64,000 bases of DNA from Desulfolinea sp050305405. Lineage in GTDB: Bacteria; Chloroflexota; Anaerolineae; Anaerolineales; Villigracilaceae. Position numbers and translations under genes: made by a program. Positions 24,612 through 33,603 of this stretch are shown piece by piece. The stretch is from positions 124,001 to 188,000 of the forward strand of contig JBNLFG010000010.1 in NCBI GenBank assembly GCA_050305405.1. Direction: 5' to 3'. The notes beneath the pieces are model-generated. The model saw only the letters and a program-made list of their open reading frames with translations. It was not told the origin of the DNA and did not search any database. Numbering within the stretch: the first letter of the stretch is position 1; every line of letters begins with the position of its first letter.

Positions 24612-25694
24612 ATGAAAAATACAAAAAAAGCCCAAACTCTGATCGAGCTCGTCCAGCAATACAGTCCCTCGGGGCAGGAAGAGAATGCCGTCAATTATCT
24701 CATCCAGCGTATGAAACATCTCGGTTTTGATAAAGCCTACAAAGATGAAGTTGGCAATGCCGTTGGCGTGATGGGCGAGGGTGAGAAGCAGGTTGTTTTG
24801 CTGGGACATATTGATACCGTCCCGGGCAAAATTGATGTTCAAATTGTAGGGGCGACTGACCAGTCGCCCCTACTGTACGGGCGTGGCTCGGTCGATGCCA
24901 AAGGACCGCTTGCCTGCTTTGTTGACGCGGTAGCAAGTTTGGGTCAGGTGCGCGGCTGGCAATTCATCGTCATCGGCGCGATTGACGAGGAACGTGATTC
25001 CATCGGTGCGCGGCATGTCGTCGATCAATATCGCCCTGATTTTGCCATCATCGGCGAGCCGTCGGGTTGGCAGCGCGTCACGCTCGGTTATAAGGGTAGC
25101 GCATCCGCTACTATCACCGCCCGCCGCGAAATGGCGCACTCCGCACGTGCCGACGAAACCGCCTCCGAAGCGGTGTTCGCCGTTTGGGGCAAGGTGCGCG
25201 CCTGGGTGGACGAGTTTAACGCCGATAAGCAGAAAGCCTTCGATCAGCTTTTGGTTTCGCTGCGTGGAATTTCTTCGGGAGACGACGGATTCGAGACCTG
25301 GGCAAATCTAAACATCGGTGCCCGACTGCCCGAAACGCTTTTGCCCGAAGCTTGGTACGCCCAACTAGAGAAACTTGCCTCGCCCGAACATGTGGAGCGA
25401 CGCTCCTTTGCTATCCCCGCCTATAAAGCCGACCGCAATACGCCGCTTGTGCGCGCCTTTTTGAAAGGCATCCGCGCCGCTGGCGGCAAACCGGGCTTCC
25501 TCGTCAAAACCGGCACAGCGGATGTGAACATCGTCGCGCCAGTCTGGAACTGTCCGGCAGTCGTCTATGGCCCCGGTGACTCAAATTTGGATCATACCCC
25601 AAACGAGCACATTTCATTGGTAGAATATGGGCAGGCGGTGGAAGTGCTGCAAGAAGCTCTTAAAAAATTAAGTGATAACGAGGATGCAAGATAG
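24612..25694 (+). CDS. lysK: LysW-ornithine/lysine hydrolase, ArgE/LysK
   Basis: 360 aa M20-family metallopeptidase that releases ornithine (or lysine) from LysW. Metal ligands: His in 'LLGHIDTVPG', Asp in 'GRGSVDAKGPLA', and 'DEERDSIGA' with the catalytic Glu. The C-terminus has 'TGTADVNIV' and 'DHTPNEHISL'. Between the first two motifs about 6-7 extra residues (VGATDQSPL region) are encoded by a palindromic DNA element in frame. It is the last gene of the operon and has no strong ribosome site of its own. Confidence 0.92.
   Translation: MKNTKKAQTLIELVQQYSPSGQEENAVNYLIQRMKHLGFDKAYKDEVGNAVGVMGEGEKQVVLLGHIDTVPGKIDVQIVGATDQSPLLYGRGSVDAKGPLACFVDAVASLGQVRGWQFIVIGAIDEERDSIGARHVVDQYRPDFAIIGEPSGWQRVTLGYKGSASATITARREMAHSARADETASEAVFAVWGKVRAWVDEFNADKQKAFDQLLVSLRGISSGDDGFETWANLNIGARLPETLLPEAWYAQLEKLASPEHVERRSFAIPAYKADRNTPLVRAFLKGIRAAGGKPGFLVKTGTADVNIVAPVWNCPAVVYGPGDSNLDHTPNEHISLVEYGQAVEVLQEALKKLSDNEDAR
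24846..24873. repeat. Palindrome inserted in frame within lysK
   Basis: GTAGGGGCGACTG (24846-24858) and CAGTCGCCCCTAC (24861-24873) form a perfect 13-bp inverted repeat with a 2-base loop inside the coding sequence. It encodes residues in a surface loop between two metal-ligand motifs. Confidence 0.8.
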
Positions 25695-25710
25695 AAAGAA
25701 TATCACGATT

Positions 25711-25748
25711 AGAACCGATAGTTAGCGAATTTCGCAACTGTCGGTTCT
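25711..25748. other. Long hairpin after the arginine operon
   Basis: AGAACCGATAGTTAGCGAA faces TTCGCAACTGTCGGTTCT, about 17-18 pairs with a few mismatches, 17 bases after the lysK stop. There is no T-run, so terminator function is uncertain. Confidence 0.5.
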
Positions 25749-25884
25749 TGCTAAAGAGGGGGGCAAGCCTCCATGCAAGCGACTTTTCTCGCCGGGTTTC
25801 CAGCTGTTTTATTGGGAGCGTTTCACGCATCGTCATAGCCTATGCCTGAATAAATTAACAGGTGTAACTCATCCACTCATCTGC

Positions 25885-25890
25885 TATAAT
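25885..25890 (+). promoter_or_regulatory. Extended -10 promoter of the transglycosylase-like gene
   Basis: TGCTATAAT, an extended -10 element, 32 bases before the ATG at 25922. No good -35 was seen. Confidence 0.5.
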
Positions 25891-25921
25891 CTATTTAATA
25901 ATTTTGAATGGATCAGGAGCT

Positions 25922-27547
25922 ATGGCTCTCAAAAATAAACGCAAACAAGCTATGGGGGTAATTCTTTTCTTCCTGAGTTGGGTTCTTATGCTCACGCTGG
26001 CAAGGCATGTTTCGGCTGCATCCAATTCACCTACCGGGCCCGATCGTTTCACATATATTCCTTTAGATTACACAAAATACCAGTGGTGGATGCTCACATG
26101 GGCAGATAGCGAACTGGTCTGCGAGATTAACACTGAGCACGAAGGCTTGCCAACTCTTTCAGAAGTTTATGTTGAGTGCGGTGAGGGACTTTCAAGAGCT
26201 TGGTTTGAGCAGGAAGTTTGTCCTCCCGAGATTTATTCCAATAACGCCAGTAACTGTCCTGGATATTACATGCACCTTGCTTCCAGTCTGCCAGCGCAAA
26301 AGGATATTGCGATTGCGCTGCCGCCGCCGATGGTCTGGATAACCTTGCCAGATTGTCTCGTGGAGGATGGAACAAACCGTTGCGAACGCCCCCCGACACT
26401 TGTTCTGCATGGCGACGAGCCAGTTTCCGGTGAAGAAATTCTGCGCATTAGCGGCAATATGGAGACAGAATCTTTCTCCTGTCAGGGTTCCGTTTGTGAA
26501 CTGCCTATCGCCGAAACAGACGAAGAAGGTATGCAAATTACCTTTTGGGCAGATTCCAGTTACGGCGATACCAGCGAGCTTTTTGATGCACGTATCCGTG
26601 TCTCTTATAGCGATTCTGACCCAGAAATGCCATTGTGGTATGTGGATGTCATCAGCACGCAATGGCGCGGGGAAGCTAACCCAAGCTGCTCCGAAAGCTG
26701 GGATGCCTTCCCGCCAGTCGGAGGCGTATCTACCTGGCTTTCTACGCCCGATGATGTAAGCGAGCTTGAATCCGATCTTTCTTATGACTATCTGGCAGGG
26801 AACCTAATCAAAAATGGATTGGTGGACGCCAGCCAGTGCCTTGATTTTGGCATTGATGCCAACGATCAGGCAACAACCTGTGGCCTGGAAGTGGCCCAGC
26901 CCGCCATGGTCGAGTGGCAAAATCGCTTCGATCAACTCATCATGGATGCGGCGCAAGAGACCAGTGTCCCGGCAGTTTTGCTAAAACGTCTTTTTGCACG
27001 CGAAAGCCAGTTTTGGCCCGGCGTTTTTAACGCAGGAACAGATGTGGGGCTTGGACAACTCACGGTCGAAGGCGCGGATTTTGTCTTCTTGTGGAACCCG
27101 ATCTTTTTTGAACAGTTCTGCCCGGTAGTTTTGGATGAAGAAGAATGTGCCGGTGGCTATTTGTCTTTGGATGCAGAACAACAGGCGTACCTGCGTGAGT
27201 CACTCGTCTTCAGCGTCAACGCGACTTGTGATACCTGTCAACTTGGGGTGGATTTGGCACAAGCCGATTTTAGCGTAAGTGTCTTTGCAAACACTCTTCG
27301 TGCAAGTTGCGAACAAACCGGATACGTGGTCTACAATAATGCAGGCGTATTTGCTGGCGAGGCTGCTGACTACGAAGACCTGTGGCGGTTTACCTTGGTC
27401 AATTACAATGCCGGAGCGGGGTGTTTAGGGCTTGCGATTGATGCCACGCTGGATGCAAATCAGGAGCTTAACTGGGAGAACCTCTCCCAAAATCTGACCG
27501 ACGTCTGTGTAGGGACAAAAGATTACGTCGACGATATTAGTGAATAA
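25922..27547 (+). CDS. Secreted lytic-transglycosylase-like protein
   Basis: 541 aa. A Sec signal peptide or anchor (residues about 9-33) precedes a Cys-rich N-terminal region of about 290 residues and a C-terminal SLT-like domain. The latter has the candidate catalytic Glu361 in 'LFARESQFWPG', then 'GLGQLT' and 'LVNYNAGAG', the three usual lysozyme-fold blocks. It probably cleaves or binds peptidoglycan-like glycan outside the cell. The domain is interrupted by a Cys-rich insertion, so activity is not certain. AGGAG precedes ATG 25922. It is followed by a lipoprotein gene about 100 bases on. Confidence 0.72.
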   Translation: MALKNKRKQAMGVILFFLSWVLMLTLARHVSAASNSPTGPDRFTYIPLDYTKYQWWMLTWADSELVCEINTEHEGLPTLSEVYVECGEGLSRAWFEQEVCPPEIYSNNASNCPGYYMHLASSLPAQKDIAIALPPPMVWITLPDCLVEDGTNRCERPPTLVLHGDEPVSGEEILRISGNMETESFSCQGSVCELPIAETDEEGMQITFWADSSYGDTSELFDARIRVSYSDSDPEMPLWYVDVISTQWRGEANPSCSESWDAFPPVGGVSTWLSTPDDVSELESDLSYDYLAGNLIKNGLVDASQCLDFGIDANDQATTCGLEVAQPAMVEWQNRFDQLIMDAAQETSVPAVLLKRLFARESQFWPGVFNAGTDVGLGQLTVEGADFVFLWNPIFFEQFCPVVLDEEECAGGYLSLDAEQQAYLRESLVFSVNATCDTCQLGVDLAQADFSVSVFANTLRASCEQTGYVVYNNAGVFAGEAADYEDLWRFTLVNYNAGAGCLGLAIDATLDANQELNWENLSQNLTDVCVGTKDYVDDISE

Positions 27548-27649
27548 GTAACGTAGCTTAATTCTCTCAAAAAACGATATACTTCTTTTTTCGTAGAAAA
27601 GTTTTACGGGAGAAGAATTTTTGTTTAAAATTACAAAAGGAGATTGTTA

Positions 27650-28357
27650 ATGAAGAAAAATCTGAAAGTTTTGTTGTTATTGTTGATCGCAAGTATTCTT
27701 ATCATGGCTTGTGGTCTCTCTCAAACTGCTCCGGATGAGCCCGCTGTTGCAGATGCAGGCGATGCGCCTGTTGAAGAGGTTGCCTCACCCATTCCGGTAG
27801 AAGAACCCACCGCCATCCCCACCGCTATCCCGGATATGGATATTTCCGAAGTAGTCCTGGTTGCAGCAGACTTCCCTGATGTAGCATTCCAAGAAGTTTC
27901 TCTTGAAGAAATGGGCATGTCTGCAGCAGATCTTAACTCTGAAGAGTTTACAGTTGAAAGCTTCTTTGCTTTGCTGGAACCTACCAACTTTGAGATGATT
28001 ATGGGCTTCACCACATTGGTACAATCACCCTTGGACAAAGCCGGTTTTGACCTGGTTCTCAACCAACCAGATGTATTGATTAAATCCTTCTTGGGCGGTA
28101 TGGGCGATACGGGTACTTCAGAGCCGCAAGAATTGCCAGAATTTACAGATACAATTGGGGACTCATCTGCCGGGATGACAGTTGTCACCGATATTGAAGG
28201 AATGGGGATGCGCCTTGATGTAGTCGTCTTCCGCCACGATTCTATCGGTACGTTTGTCATTACAATGTACCTTGATGGACAAGAGCCGCCTGTCTCTCTG
28301 ATGGATGCCGCCACCAAATTTGATGAGAAGATCGCTGCCTTTTTAGCCAGCCAGTAA
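27650..28357 (+). CDS. Lipoprotein of unknown function
   Basis: 235 aa. A short basic N-terminus, a poly-Leu segment and the lipobox LIMAC (Cys about 21) mark it as a membrane-anchored lipoprotein. A Pro/Ala/Glu-rich linker of about 40 residues is followed by a domain of about 160 residues with many Met, Asp and Phe. No family was recognised. AAAGGAG lies upstream of ATG 27650. It may be co-transcribed with the transglycosylase-like gene. Confidence 0.75.
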   Translation: MKKNLKVLLLLLIASILIMACGLSQTAPDEPAVADAGDAPVEEVASPIPVEEPTAIPTAIPDMDISEVVLVAADFPDVAFQEVSLEEMGMSAADLNSEEFTVESFFALLEPTNFEMIMGFTTLVQSPLDKAGFDLVLNQPDVLIKSFLGGMGDTGTSEPQELPEFTDTIGDSSAGMTVVTDIEGMGMRLDVVVFRHDSIGTFVITMYLDGQEPPVSLMDAATKFDEKIAAFLASQ

Positions 28358-28392
28358 TTTAAAAAACAAAACACTCCTGTTTTCTTTAACGA

Positions 28393-28426
28393 AAGGCGTA
28401 GACTTGTGCAGTCTGCGCCTTCTTTG
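28393..28426 (+). terminator. Terminator after the lipoprotein gene
   Basis: A 12-bp stem AAGGCGTAGACT / AGTCTGCGCCTT (one wobble) is followed by a T-rich stretch. Confidence 0.8.
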
Positions 28427-28500
28427 TTATATTCTTAGGGAAAGCAATACTATGAGAAATCTTGACGAGGTCAAAAGCTTCTGCTGATAAGGGAATGCAC

Positions 28501-29037
28501 ATGAATTTTGATGATATCAATTTTCAAAAGCTGCGGTTCGATGATCTGCCCCTGCTCTTTGGCTGGCTTAATTCAGCATTTGTAAGCCGCTGGTATGGAA
28601 AAGGCAATTATACATATAAAGATGTGCGGGAAAAATATGGACGCAGGATAACCGGAGAAAGCCCCACCGAACCTTATTTGATCTATTACGGGAAGACGCC
28701 TGCAGGCTATATTCAGACCTATCAGATCGTTGACTATCCTGAGTACAACGCCATTGTGCAAACGGATGAACATTCAGCCGGGGTCGACCTGTTTCTTGGT
28801 GAAGAGTCTTATGCTAACCAGGGACTGGGAACCGCGGCTTTGCGGCGTTTCTTAAAAGGGATCGTTTTTGCCAAGGCTGGGATTGAAGTGTGCATGCTTG
28901 GCCCAGCCCCGACGAACAAAGCAGCCATCCGTGTGTATGAGAAGGTAGGCTTTTCTTATGTGAAGATCATTTCACACCCTGATGGCGGGGGCGATGAATA
29001 CCTAATGCGCATCGAACACACGGATTTGCGGTTTTGA
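28501..29037 (+). CDS. GNAT acetyltransferase, AAC(6')-like
   Basis: 178 aa. GCN5-related N-acetyltransferase of the Acetyltransf_8/AAC(6') type: 'DDLPLLFGWLNSAFVSRWYG' at the N-terminus, 'GVDLFLGEESYANQGLGTAALRRFL' containing the acetyl-CoA pyrophosphate loop (Q-G-L-G-T), and 'NKAAIRVYEKVGF' motif B. Relatives include aminoglycoside 6'-N-acetyltransferases and siderophore acyl transferases. Resistance cannot be claimed from sequence alone. Start ATG 28501 is preferred over 28495 for ribosome-site spacing (AAGGGA). Single gene. Confidence 0.82.
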   Translation: MNFDDINFQKLRFDDLPLLFGWLNSAFVSRWYGKGNYTYKDVREKYGRRITGESPTEPYLIYYGKTPAGYIQTYQIVDYPEYNAIVQTDEHSAGVDLFLGEESYANQGLGTAALRRFLKGIVFAKAGIEVCMLGPAPTNKAAIRVYEKVGFSYVKIISHPDGGGDEYLMRIEHTDLRF

Positions 29038-29178
29038 GCTTTATTCACGCTTGTTAATTCTCTCATACGAAAAAACGGACATTCATCATTCAGTAAAAGG
29101 GGGACGGCGTGTTAGACTTTTAGAGTCCCGCGTTGTCCGACTTCACAAAAGCGGGACAAAATCGTCTTTGGAGGAGAA

Positions 29179-31185
29179 ATGCTGACAACTGTTGAAAAGA
29201 TCTTATTCATCGTAGCGGTTGCCGTATCCCTGTTTTATACATGGAAAGGCGTCCAACAGATGCTTGCCATTATCGGGCGCGGTCAGGGAAAACCGGACTG
29301 GAATTTAGCCAAAAAACGGATCGGGAAGACGCTCTACAAGGTGTTGACCTTCCAGCCTGTTTTCCGTTTGCGTTTTACACCGAGCCTTTTCCACGCTTTT
29401 GTAGGTTGGGGTTTTTCCTACTATCTGCTCGTTAATCTCGGGGATGTGCTCCAAGCCTACATTCCCGATTTTCATTTTATGGGGCAGGGCGTCATCGGCA
29501 ATATCTACCGTTTGGGCGCAGATATTCTCTCGATTGGCGTGTTGGTCGGTATGATCTTCCTGATGGTGCGGCGTTTTGTCTTTAAGCCCGCCATTTTGGG
29601 CACGCGCGAAAACGTGATGCTCGACGAAGATGCCCGCAAGGTCATCCCGCGTGACTCGGCAATTGTGGGAACGTTTATTTTCTTCCATATCGGTTTCCGC
29701 TTTCTCGGCGAGTCATTTTTGCTTGCGGCAGAAGGAGCTGATTCTTGGCAGCCTTTCGCCAGCGCGGTAGCAGGCCTATGGTCGGGGATGAGTCACGGGA
29801 CTCTCAACGTGATGGTGCACGTCTCCTTCTGGATTGCCCTCGGCTTGATTCTCGCCTTCATGCCCTATTTCCCCTATTCCAAACATATCCATCTTTTCTT
29901 TGGCCCGATCAACTTTTTGTTGAAACCCGAACGCCGCTCGATGGGTGAATTGGGAAAAATCGACTTTGACGATGAGAGCATCGAGCAGTTTGGTGCCTCC
30001 ACGCTAGCTGATTTGGGCTGGGAACAGATCAACGATGCCTACGCCTGTATTATGTGCTACCGCTGCCAGGAAGTCTGCCCGGCCTATAACACGGGCAAAA
30101 TACTTTCGCCCGCGACACTGGAGATCAATAAACGCTATTATCTGAAACATCACGGCAAGGAATTTGCAGCCGGTGAAGATAGCCCACCTTTATTGGATTT
30201 CCTGCTCCCGACCGAAGCGGTGTGGGCGTGTACTTCGTGTGGTGCCTGTGTGGATATTTGCCCGATGGGCAACGAACCGATGCGCGACATCCTCGACATG
30301 CGGCGTGGTCTCGTACTTATGGACAACGCTTTCCCGAAAGAATTTGAACCTGCTTTCCGCGGTATGGAACGGAATCTGAACCCGTGGGGCGTCCCGCCAA
30401 CCGAACGTATGAAGTGGACTGCTGATATCGAGACCAAAGTCCCGACCATCGAAGAGAATCCCGAACCGGATATTCTTTGGTGGGTAGGCTGTGCCCCTTC
30501 AACAGATGCGCGTGCACAGAAAACCGCGCAAGCCTTTGCTAAAATTCTGGATGCGGCTGGTGTGAATTATGCTGTCTTAGGTGAGAATGAACAATGTACC
30601 GGAGATTCCGCGCGCCGTGCAGGGAACGAGTATCTTTACTTCGAGTTGGCGACCGCCAACGTTGAAGTGCTGAACGAAGTTGCCCCGAAACGGATCGTGG
30701 CGACCTGCCCGCACTGCTTGCATACCATCAAGAACGAGTATCCGGCCTTTGGCGGTAACTACGAAGTGATTCACCACACGCAATTGATTAATGAATTGAT
30801 CGGTGCGGGTAAGCTGAACCTGAAAGACGTTGAAGGCGACGATGTGACTTTCCACGATCCCTGCTATTTAGGTCGTCACAACGAAGTATATGACGCGCCT
30901 CGAGATGCACTCAAGAGTGTTTCTCTTAATATGGTAGAGATGGAACATAATAATGCAAAGTCCTTCTGCTGCGGTGCGGGTGGTGCCCAGATGTGGAAGG
31001 AAGAAGAGCATGGTGAGGCTGCTGTCAGCGAGACGCGCTTTGCAGAAGCAAAGGCCTGTGGCGCAGGCACACTCGCCGTTGGCTGCCCCTTCTGTCTAAC
31101 AATGATGGAAGATGCCAAGAAAGTGGAAGGCAGCGAAATAGAAGTCCTAGACATAGCCGAGATTATTGCCCTCCGGCTGGAATAA
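29179..31185 (+). CDS. Membrane-bound Fe-S oxidoreductase (HdrD/GlpC-like)
   Basis: 668 aa. The N-terminal half has about 5-6 membrane segments (residues 1-240) of the nitrate-reductase-gamma (heme b) type. It is followed by two [4Fe-4S] ferredoxin motifs: C-x2-C-x2-C-x3-C at 290-300 and again at 351-361. Two CCG-type domains follow ('ATCPHCLH', 'HDPCYLGRHN', 'SFCCGAGGAQMW', 'GCPFCLTMM'). Such proteins pass electrons between the quinone pool and a soluble donor such as ETF, lactate or a disulfide. GGAGGAG precedes ATG 29179. The kor operon lies just downstream, separated by a terminator. Confidence 0.88.
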   Translation: MLTTVEKILFIVAVAVSLFYTWKGVQQMLAIIGRGQGKPDWNLAKKRIGKTLYKVLTFQPVFRLRFTPSLFHAFVGWGFSYYLLVNLGDVLQAYIPDFHFMGQGVIGNIYRLGADILSIGVLVGMIFLMVRRFVFKPAILGTRENVMLDEDARKVIPRDSAIVGTFIFFHIGFRFLGESFLLAAEGADSWQPFASAVAGLWSGMSHGTLNVMVHVSFWIALGLILAFMPYFPYSKHIHLFFGPINFLLKPERRSMGELGKIDFDDESIEQFGASTLADLGWEQINDAYACIMCYRCQEVCPAYNTGKILSPATLEINKRYYLKHHGKEFAAGEDSPPLLDFLLPTEAVWACTSCGACVDICPMGNEPMRDILDMRRGLVLMDNAFPKEFEPAFRGMERNLNPWGVPPTERMKWTADIETKVPTIEENPEPDILWWVGCAPSTDARAQKTAQAFAKILDAAGVNYAVLGENEQCTGDSARRAGNEYLYFELATANVEVLNEVAPKRIVATCPHCLHTIKNEYPAFGGNYEVIHHTQLINELIGAGKLNLKDVEGDDVTFHDPCYLGRHNEVYDAPRDALKSVSLNMVEMEHNNAKSFCCGAGGAQMWKEEEHGEAAVSETRFAEAKACGAGTLAVGCPFCLTMMEDAKKVEGSEIEVLDIAEIIALRLE

Positions 31186-31197
31186 CCGTATCTAACC

Positions 31198-31229
31198 ATA
31201 GGGTAGGCGTAGGCCTACCCTATTTTTTT
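31198..31229 (+). terminator. Terminator between the Fe-S gene and kor operon
   Basis: An 11-bp perfect stem ATAGGGTAGGC / GCCTACCCTAT with a 4-base loop is followed by seven T. Confidence 0.9.
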
Positions 31230-31325
31230 CTTTGTTCGTTTGTGACTTCATTCTCAGCCTATCCTTCTTCCTCAAGAGAAAAGGAAGGGGGAGGGAGAAA
31301 TGATTACATAAAGGAGTTTGAACCT

Positions 31326-31571
31326 ATGGCTTTAAAAGGTACGATCGAAGTAAATCCGATGCACTGTAAGGGATGTGGACTCTGTGTGGATGCTTGTCCA
31401 CAGAATGTGATTGCCTTGGATATGGAACATCTCACACCAAAGGGCTACCATCCGGCTCATCTGATCTCTGATGGTTGTACGGGCTGTGTGATTTGCGCGG
31501 TGGTTTGTCCCGATGCGGCGATCACGGTTTATCGGGAAGTGAAGAAGCCGCGAAAGAAGGTTGCGGCGTAA
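31326..31571 (+). CDS. korD: 2-oxoacid:ferredoxin oxidoreductase, ferredoxin subunit
   Basis: 81 aa. A two-cluster ferredoxin: C-K-G-C-G-L-C-x3-C-P and C-T-G-C-V-I-C-x3-C-P motifs, followed by a basic tail (KKPRKK). It is the delta subunit of KorDABC/VorDABC-type enzymes and relays electrons to the external ferredoxin. AAGGAG precedes ATG 31326; the longer upstream frame is non-coding. First gene of the operon. Confidence 0.92.
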   Translation: MALKGTIEVNPMHCKGCGLCVDACPQNVIALDMEHLTPKGYHPAHLISDGCTGCVICAVVCPDAAITVYREVKKPRKKVAA

Positions 31572-31686
31572 TTTCTGAAACGTAAAACGTGAAGTCACCA
31601 CGCATCACGCTTCACGAGCACTATTGGCAAAACACTCTCCATTGGCACCTCAACAAAATTAGGCTCTACACAAGGAGTTTACAAGA

Positions 31687-32814
31687 ATGGCAAAAGAATT
31701 ACTCAAAGGCAACGAAGCATTTGCAGAAGCAGCCGTACGTGCGGGTGTGGAAGGCTTTTTCGGCTATCCCATCACCCCCGCCAGCGAGTTTCTAGAATAT
31801 ATGGCGAAACGTATGCCCGCCCTCGGACGTGCATTTTTGCAGGCAGAAAGCGAAATCGCCGCGATCCATATGGTTTACGGCGCGGCTTGTGCAGGTAAAC
31901 GCACATTAACCGCGACCTCCGGCCCGGGCTTGAGCTTGATGTCGGAAGCGCTCTCCTACATTGCAGGGACGGAAGTCCCCGCAGTGGTCGTCAATGTGAT
32001 GCGCGGCGGTCCCGGCTTGGGAAATATTGCCCCTTCGCAGAGTGATTACAATCAGATGGTCAAGGGCGGCGGACATGGCGATTATTTCCCCATCGTCTTA
32101 GCGCCCGCCACCGTCCAGGAAGCGATCGACTATATCACACTTGCTTTCGATCTGGCAGACAAATATCGCTCGCTGGTCTTCATCGTTGTGGACGGTAATC
32201 TTGGGCAGATGATGGAGTCGGCTGAACTGCCCCCCATGCGTGAACTGCGCAAGACCCCGCCGGACTGGGCAGTCTATGGAGCAAAGGATCGTGATCCACA
32301 TATCCTGACCTCGATCTACATCGATCCACCGGATGAGGAAGTAACCAACATCCGCTTGCTGAAACGCTGGATGGAAATTGAAAAGAACGAAGTCCGCTAT
32401 AAGGAATATGAACTGGATGATGCCGAGGTGGCAGTAATCAGCTTTGGGGTCGCGGGGCGGGTCTGCTCTTCGGCGGTAAAAACGGCACGGGCAGAGGGGA
32501 TCAAAGTCGGGTTGTTCCGTCCGATCACCGTTGCGCCTTTCCCAAAGAAAGAGATCGAAGAACTGAGCAAGCGCGTTAAACGGATTTTAGTGGTAGAGAT
32601 GAACACCGGGCAGATGCTCGATGACGTGAAGCAAGCCGTTGCCGGGCGCGTCCCGATCGAGTTCTACGGTCGCATCGGCGGTGTAACGCCCTTCCCCGAT
32701 GAAATTCTGGACGAGATCCGCCGCATCAACATCAGCGAAGAAGTGATCGAAGACGGCATGGAAAAAGTCCAGTGGCTTGAACGCCTTGAAGAACGAATTG
32801 CGAGAGGTGAATAA
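31687..32814 (+). CDS. korA: 2-oxoacid:ferredoxin oxidoreductase, alpha subunit
   Basis: 375 aa. Alpha subunit of a 2-oxoglutarate- or 2-ketoisovalerate-type ferredoxin oxidoreductase, which makes acyl-CoA and reduced ferredoxin from a 2-oxoacid and CoA. Seen: 'GNEAFAEAAVRAGVEGFFGYPITPASEFLEYM', a pyrimidine-binding domain ('ATSGPGLSLMSEALSYIAGTEVPAVVV') and the C-terminal 'VAVISFGVAGRVCSSAV'. Substrate choice (2-oxoglutarate or branched chain) cannot be settled by eye. The stop codon overlaps the korB start by one base. Confidence 0.92.
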   Translation: MAKELLKGNEAFAEAAVRAGVEGFFGYPITPASEFLEYMAKRMPALGRAFLQAESEIAAIHMVYGAACAGKRTLTATSGPGLSLMSEALSYIAGTEVPAVVVNVMRGGPGLGNIAPSQSDYNQMVKGGGHGDYFPIVLAPATVQEAIDYITLAFDLADKYRSLVFIVVDGNLGQMMESAELPPMRELRKTPPDWAVYGAKDRDPHILTSIYIDPPDEEVTNIRLLKRWMEIEKNEVRYKEYELDDAEVAVISFGVAGRVCSSAVKTARAEGIKVGLFRPITVAPFPKKEIEELSKRVKRILVVEMNTGQMLDDVKQAVAGRVPIEFYGRIGGVTPFPDEILDEIRRINISEEVIEDGMEKVQWLERLEERIARGE

Positions 32815-33593
32815 TGGGTTTGGAAAAAGTTGACTTGAATGTTGTTTACGAACGCCCTGAATCGCTGACCACAACCACCACGCACTATTGCCCGGGCTGT
32901 ACACACGGCACGGCGCACCGTTTGGTGGCGGAAGTGCTCGATGAGATGGGCATCCGCGAGAAGGCGATCGGCGTTGCGCCGGTGGGCTGCTCGGTTTTTG
33001 CCTATGATTATTTCAACCACGATTTTGTGGAAGCGGCGCACGGACGCGCCCCCGCGATGGCGACCGGCATCAAACGTGTGCGCCCCGAAAACACCGTCTA
33101 CACCTATCAGGGCGACGGCGACCTGGCCTCCATCGGGATGGCGGAGATCGTCCATGCAGCCATCCGTGGCGAGAATATCACCGTCATCTTCATTAATAAC
33201 GCCATCTACGGCATGACCGGCGGACAAATGGCGCCCACCACCCTGCCTGGCATGAAGACCACCTCCTCCCCGCTGGGGCGCGACGTGGAAGTGGCGGGCT
33301 ACCCCGTGCGCATGGCAGAAATGCTCTCGACCATTGACGGCGCCAGCTATGTCGTGCGTCAAAGCTTGCATGATCCGGCACACGTCCGCAAAGCGAAGAA
33401 AGCCATTCGCCGTGCCTTCGAAGTGCAGGAACGCGGCTTGGGTTTCTCCATCGTCGAGCTGCTCTCCGCCTGCCCGACCAACTGGGGCATGACCCCGGTC
33501 GACGCCCTGCATTTTGTCCGTGACCAAATGGTTCCCTACTTCCCGCTCGATGATTACAAAGTCATCGACGAAGTGAAGAAGCTGCGCGTATAG
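32814..33593 (+). CDS. korB: 2-oxoacid:ferredoxin oxidoreductase, beta subunit
   Basis: 259 aa. The thiamine-diphosphate-binding subunit: 'YCPGCTHGTAHRL' N-terminus and the TPP/Mg motif 'YQGDGDLASIGMAEIVHAA' with 'NNAIYGMTGGQMAPTT'. Together with the alpha subunit it forms the catalytic site for 2-oxoacid decarboxylation. Conserved 'SACPTNWGMTP' near the C-terminus. It overlaps korA by one base and is followed by palindromic repeat R5 and the gamma subunit gene. Confidence 0.94.
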   Translation: MGLEKVDLNVVYERPESLTTTTTHYCPGCTHGTAHRLVAEVLDEMGIREKAIGVAPVGCSVFAYDYFNHDFVEAAHGRAPAMATGIKRVRPENTVYTYQGDGDLASIGMAEIVHAAIRGENITVIFINNAIYGMTGGQMAPTTLPGMKTTSSPLGRDVEVAGYPVRMAEMLSTIDGASYVVRQSLHDPAHVRKAKKAIRRAFEVQERGLGFSIVELLSACPTNWGMTPVDALHFVRDQMVPYFPLDDYKVIDEVKKLRV

Positions 33594-33603
33594 AGTAAAT
33601 AAT

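Noticed and set aside
28501..29037. Antibiotic-resistance gene call for the AAC(6')-like acetyltransferase
   Set aside because: The family also acetylates other substrates, and nothing mobile or resistance-linked is nearby.
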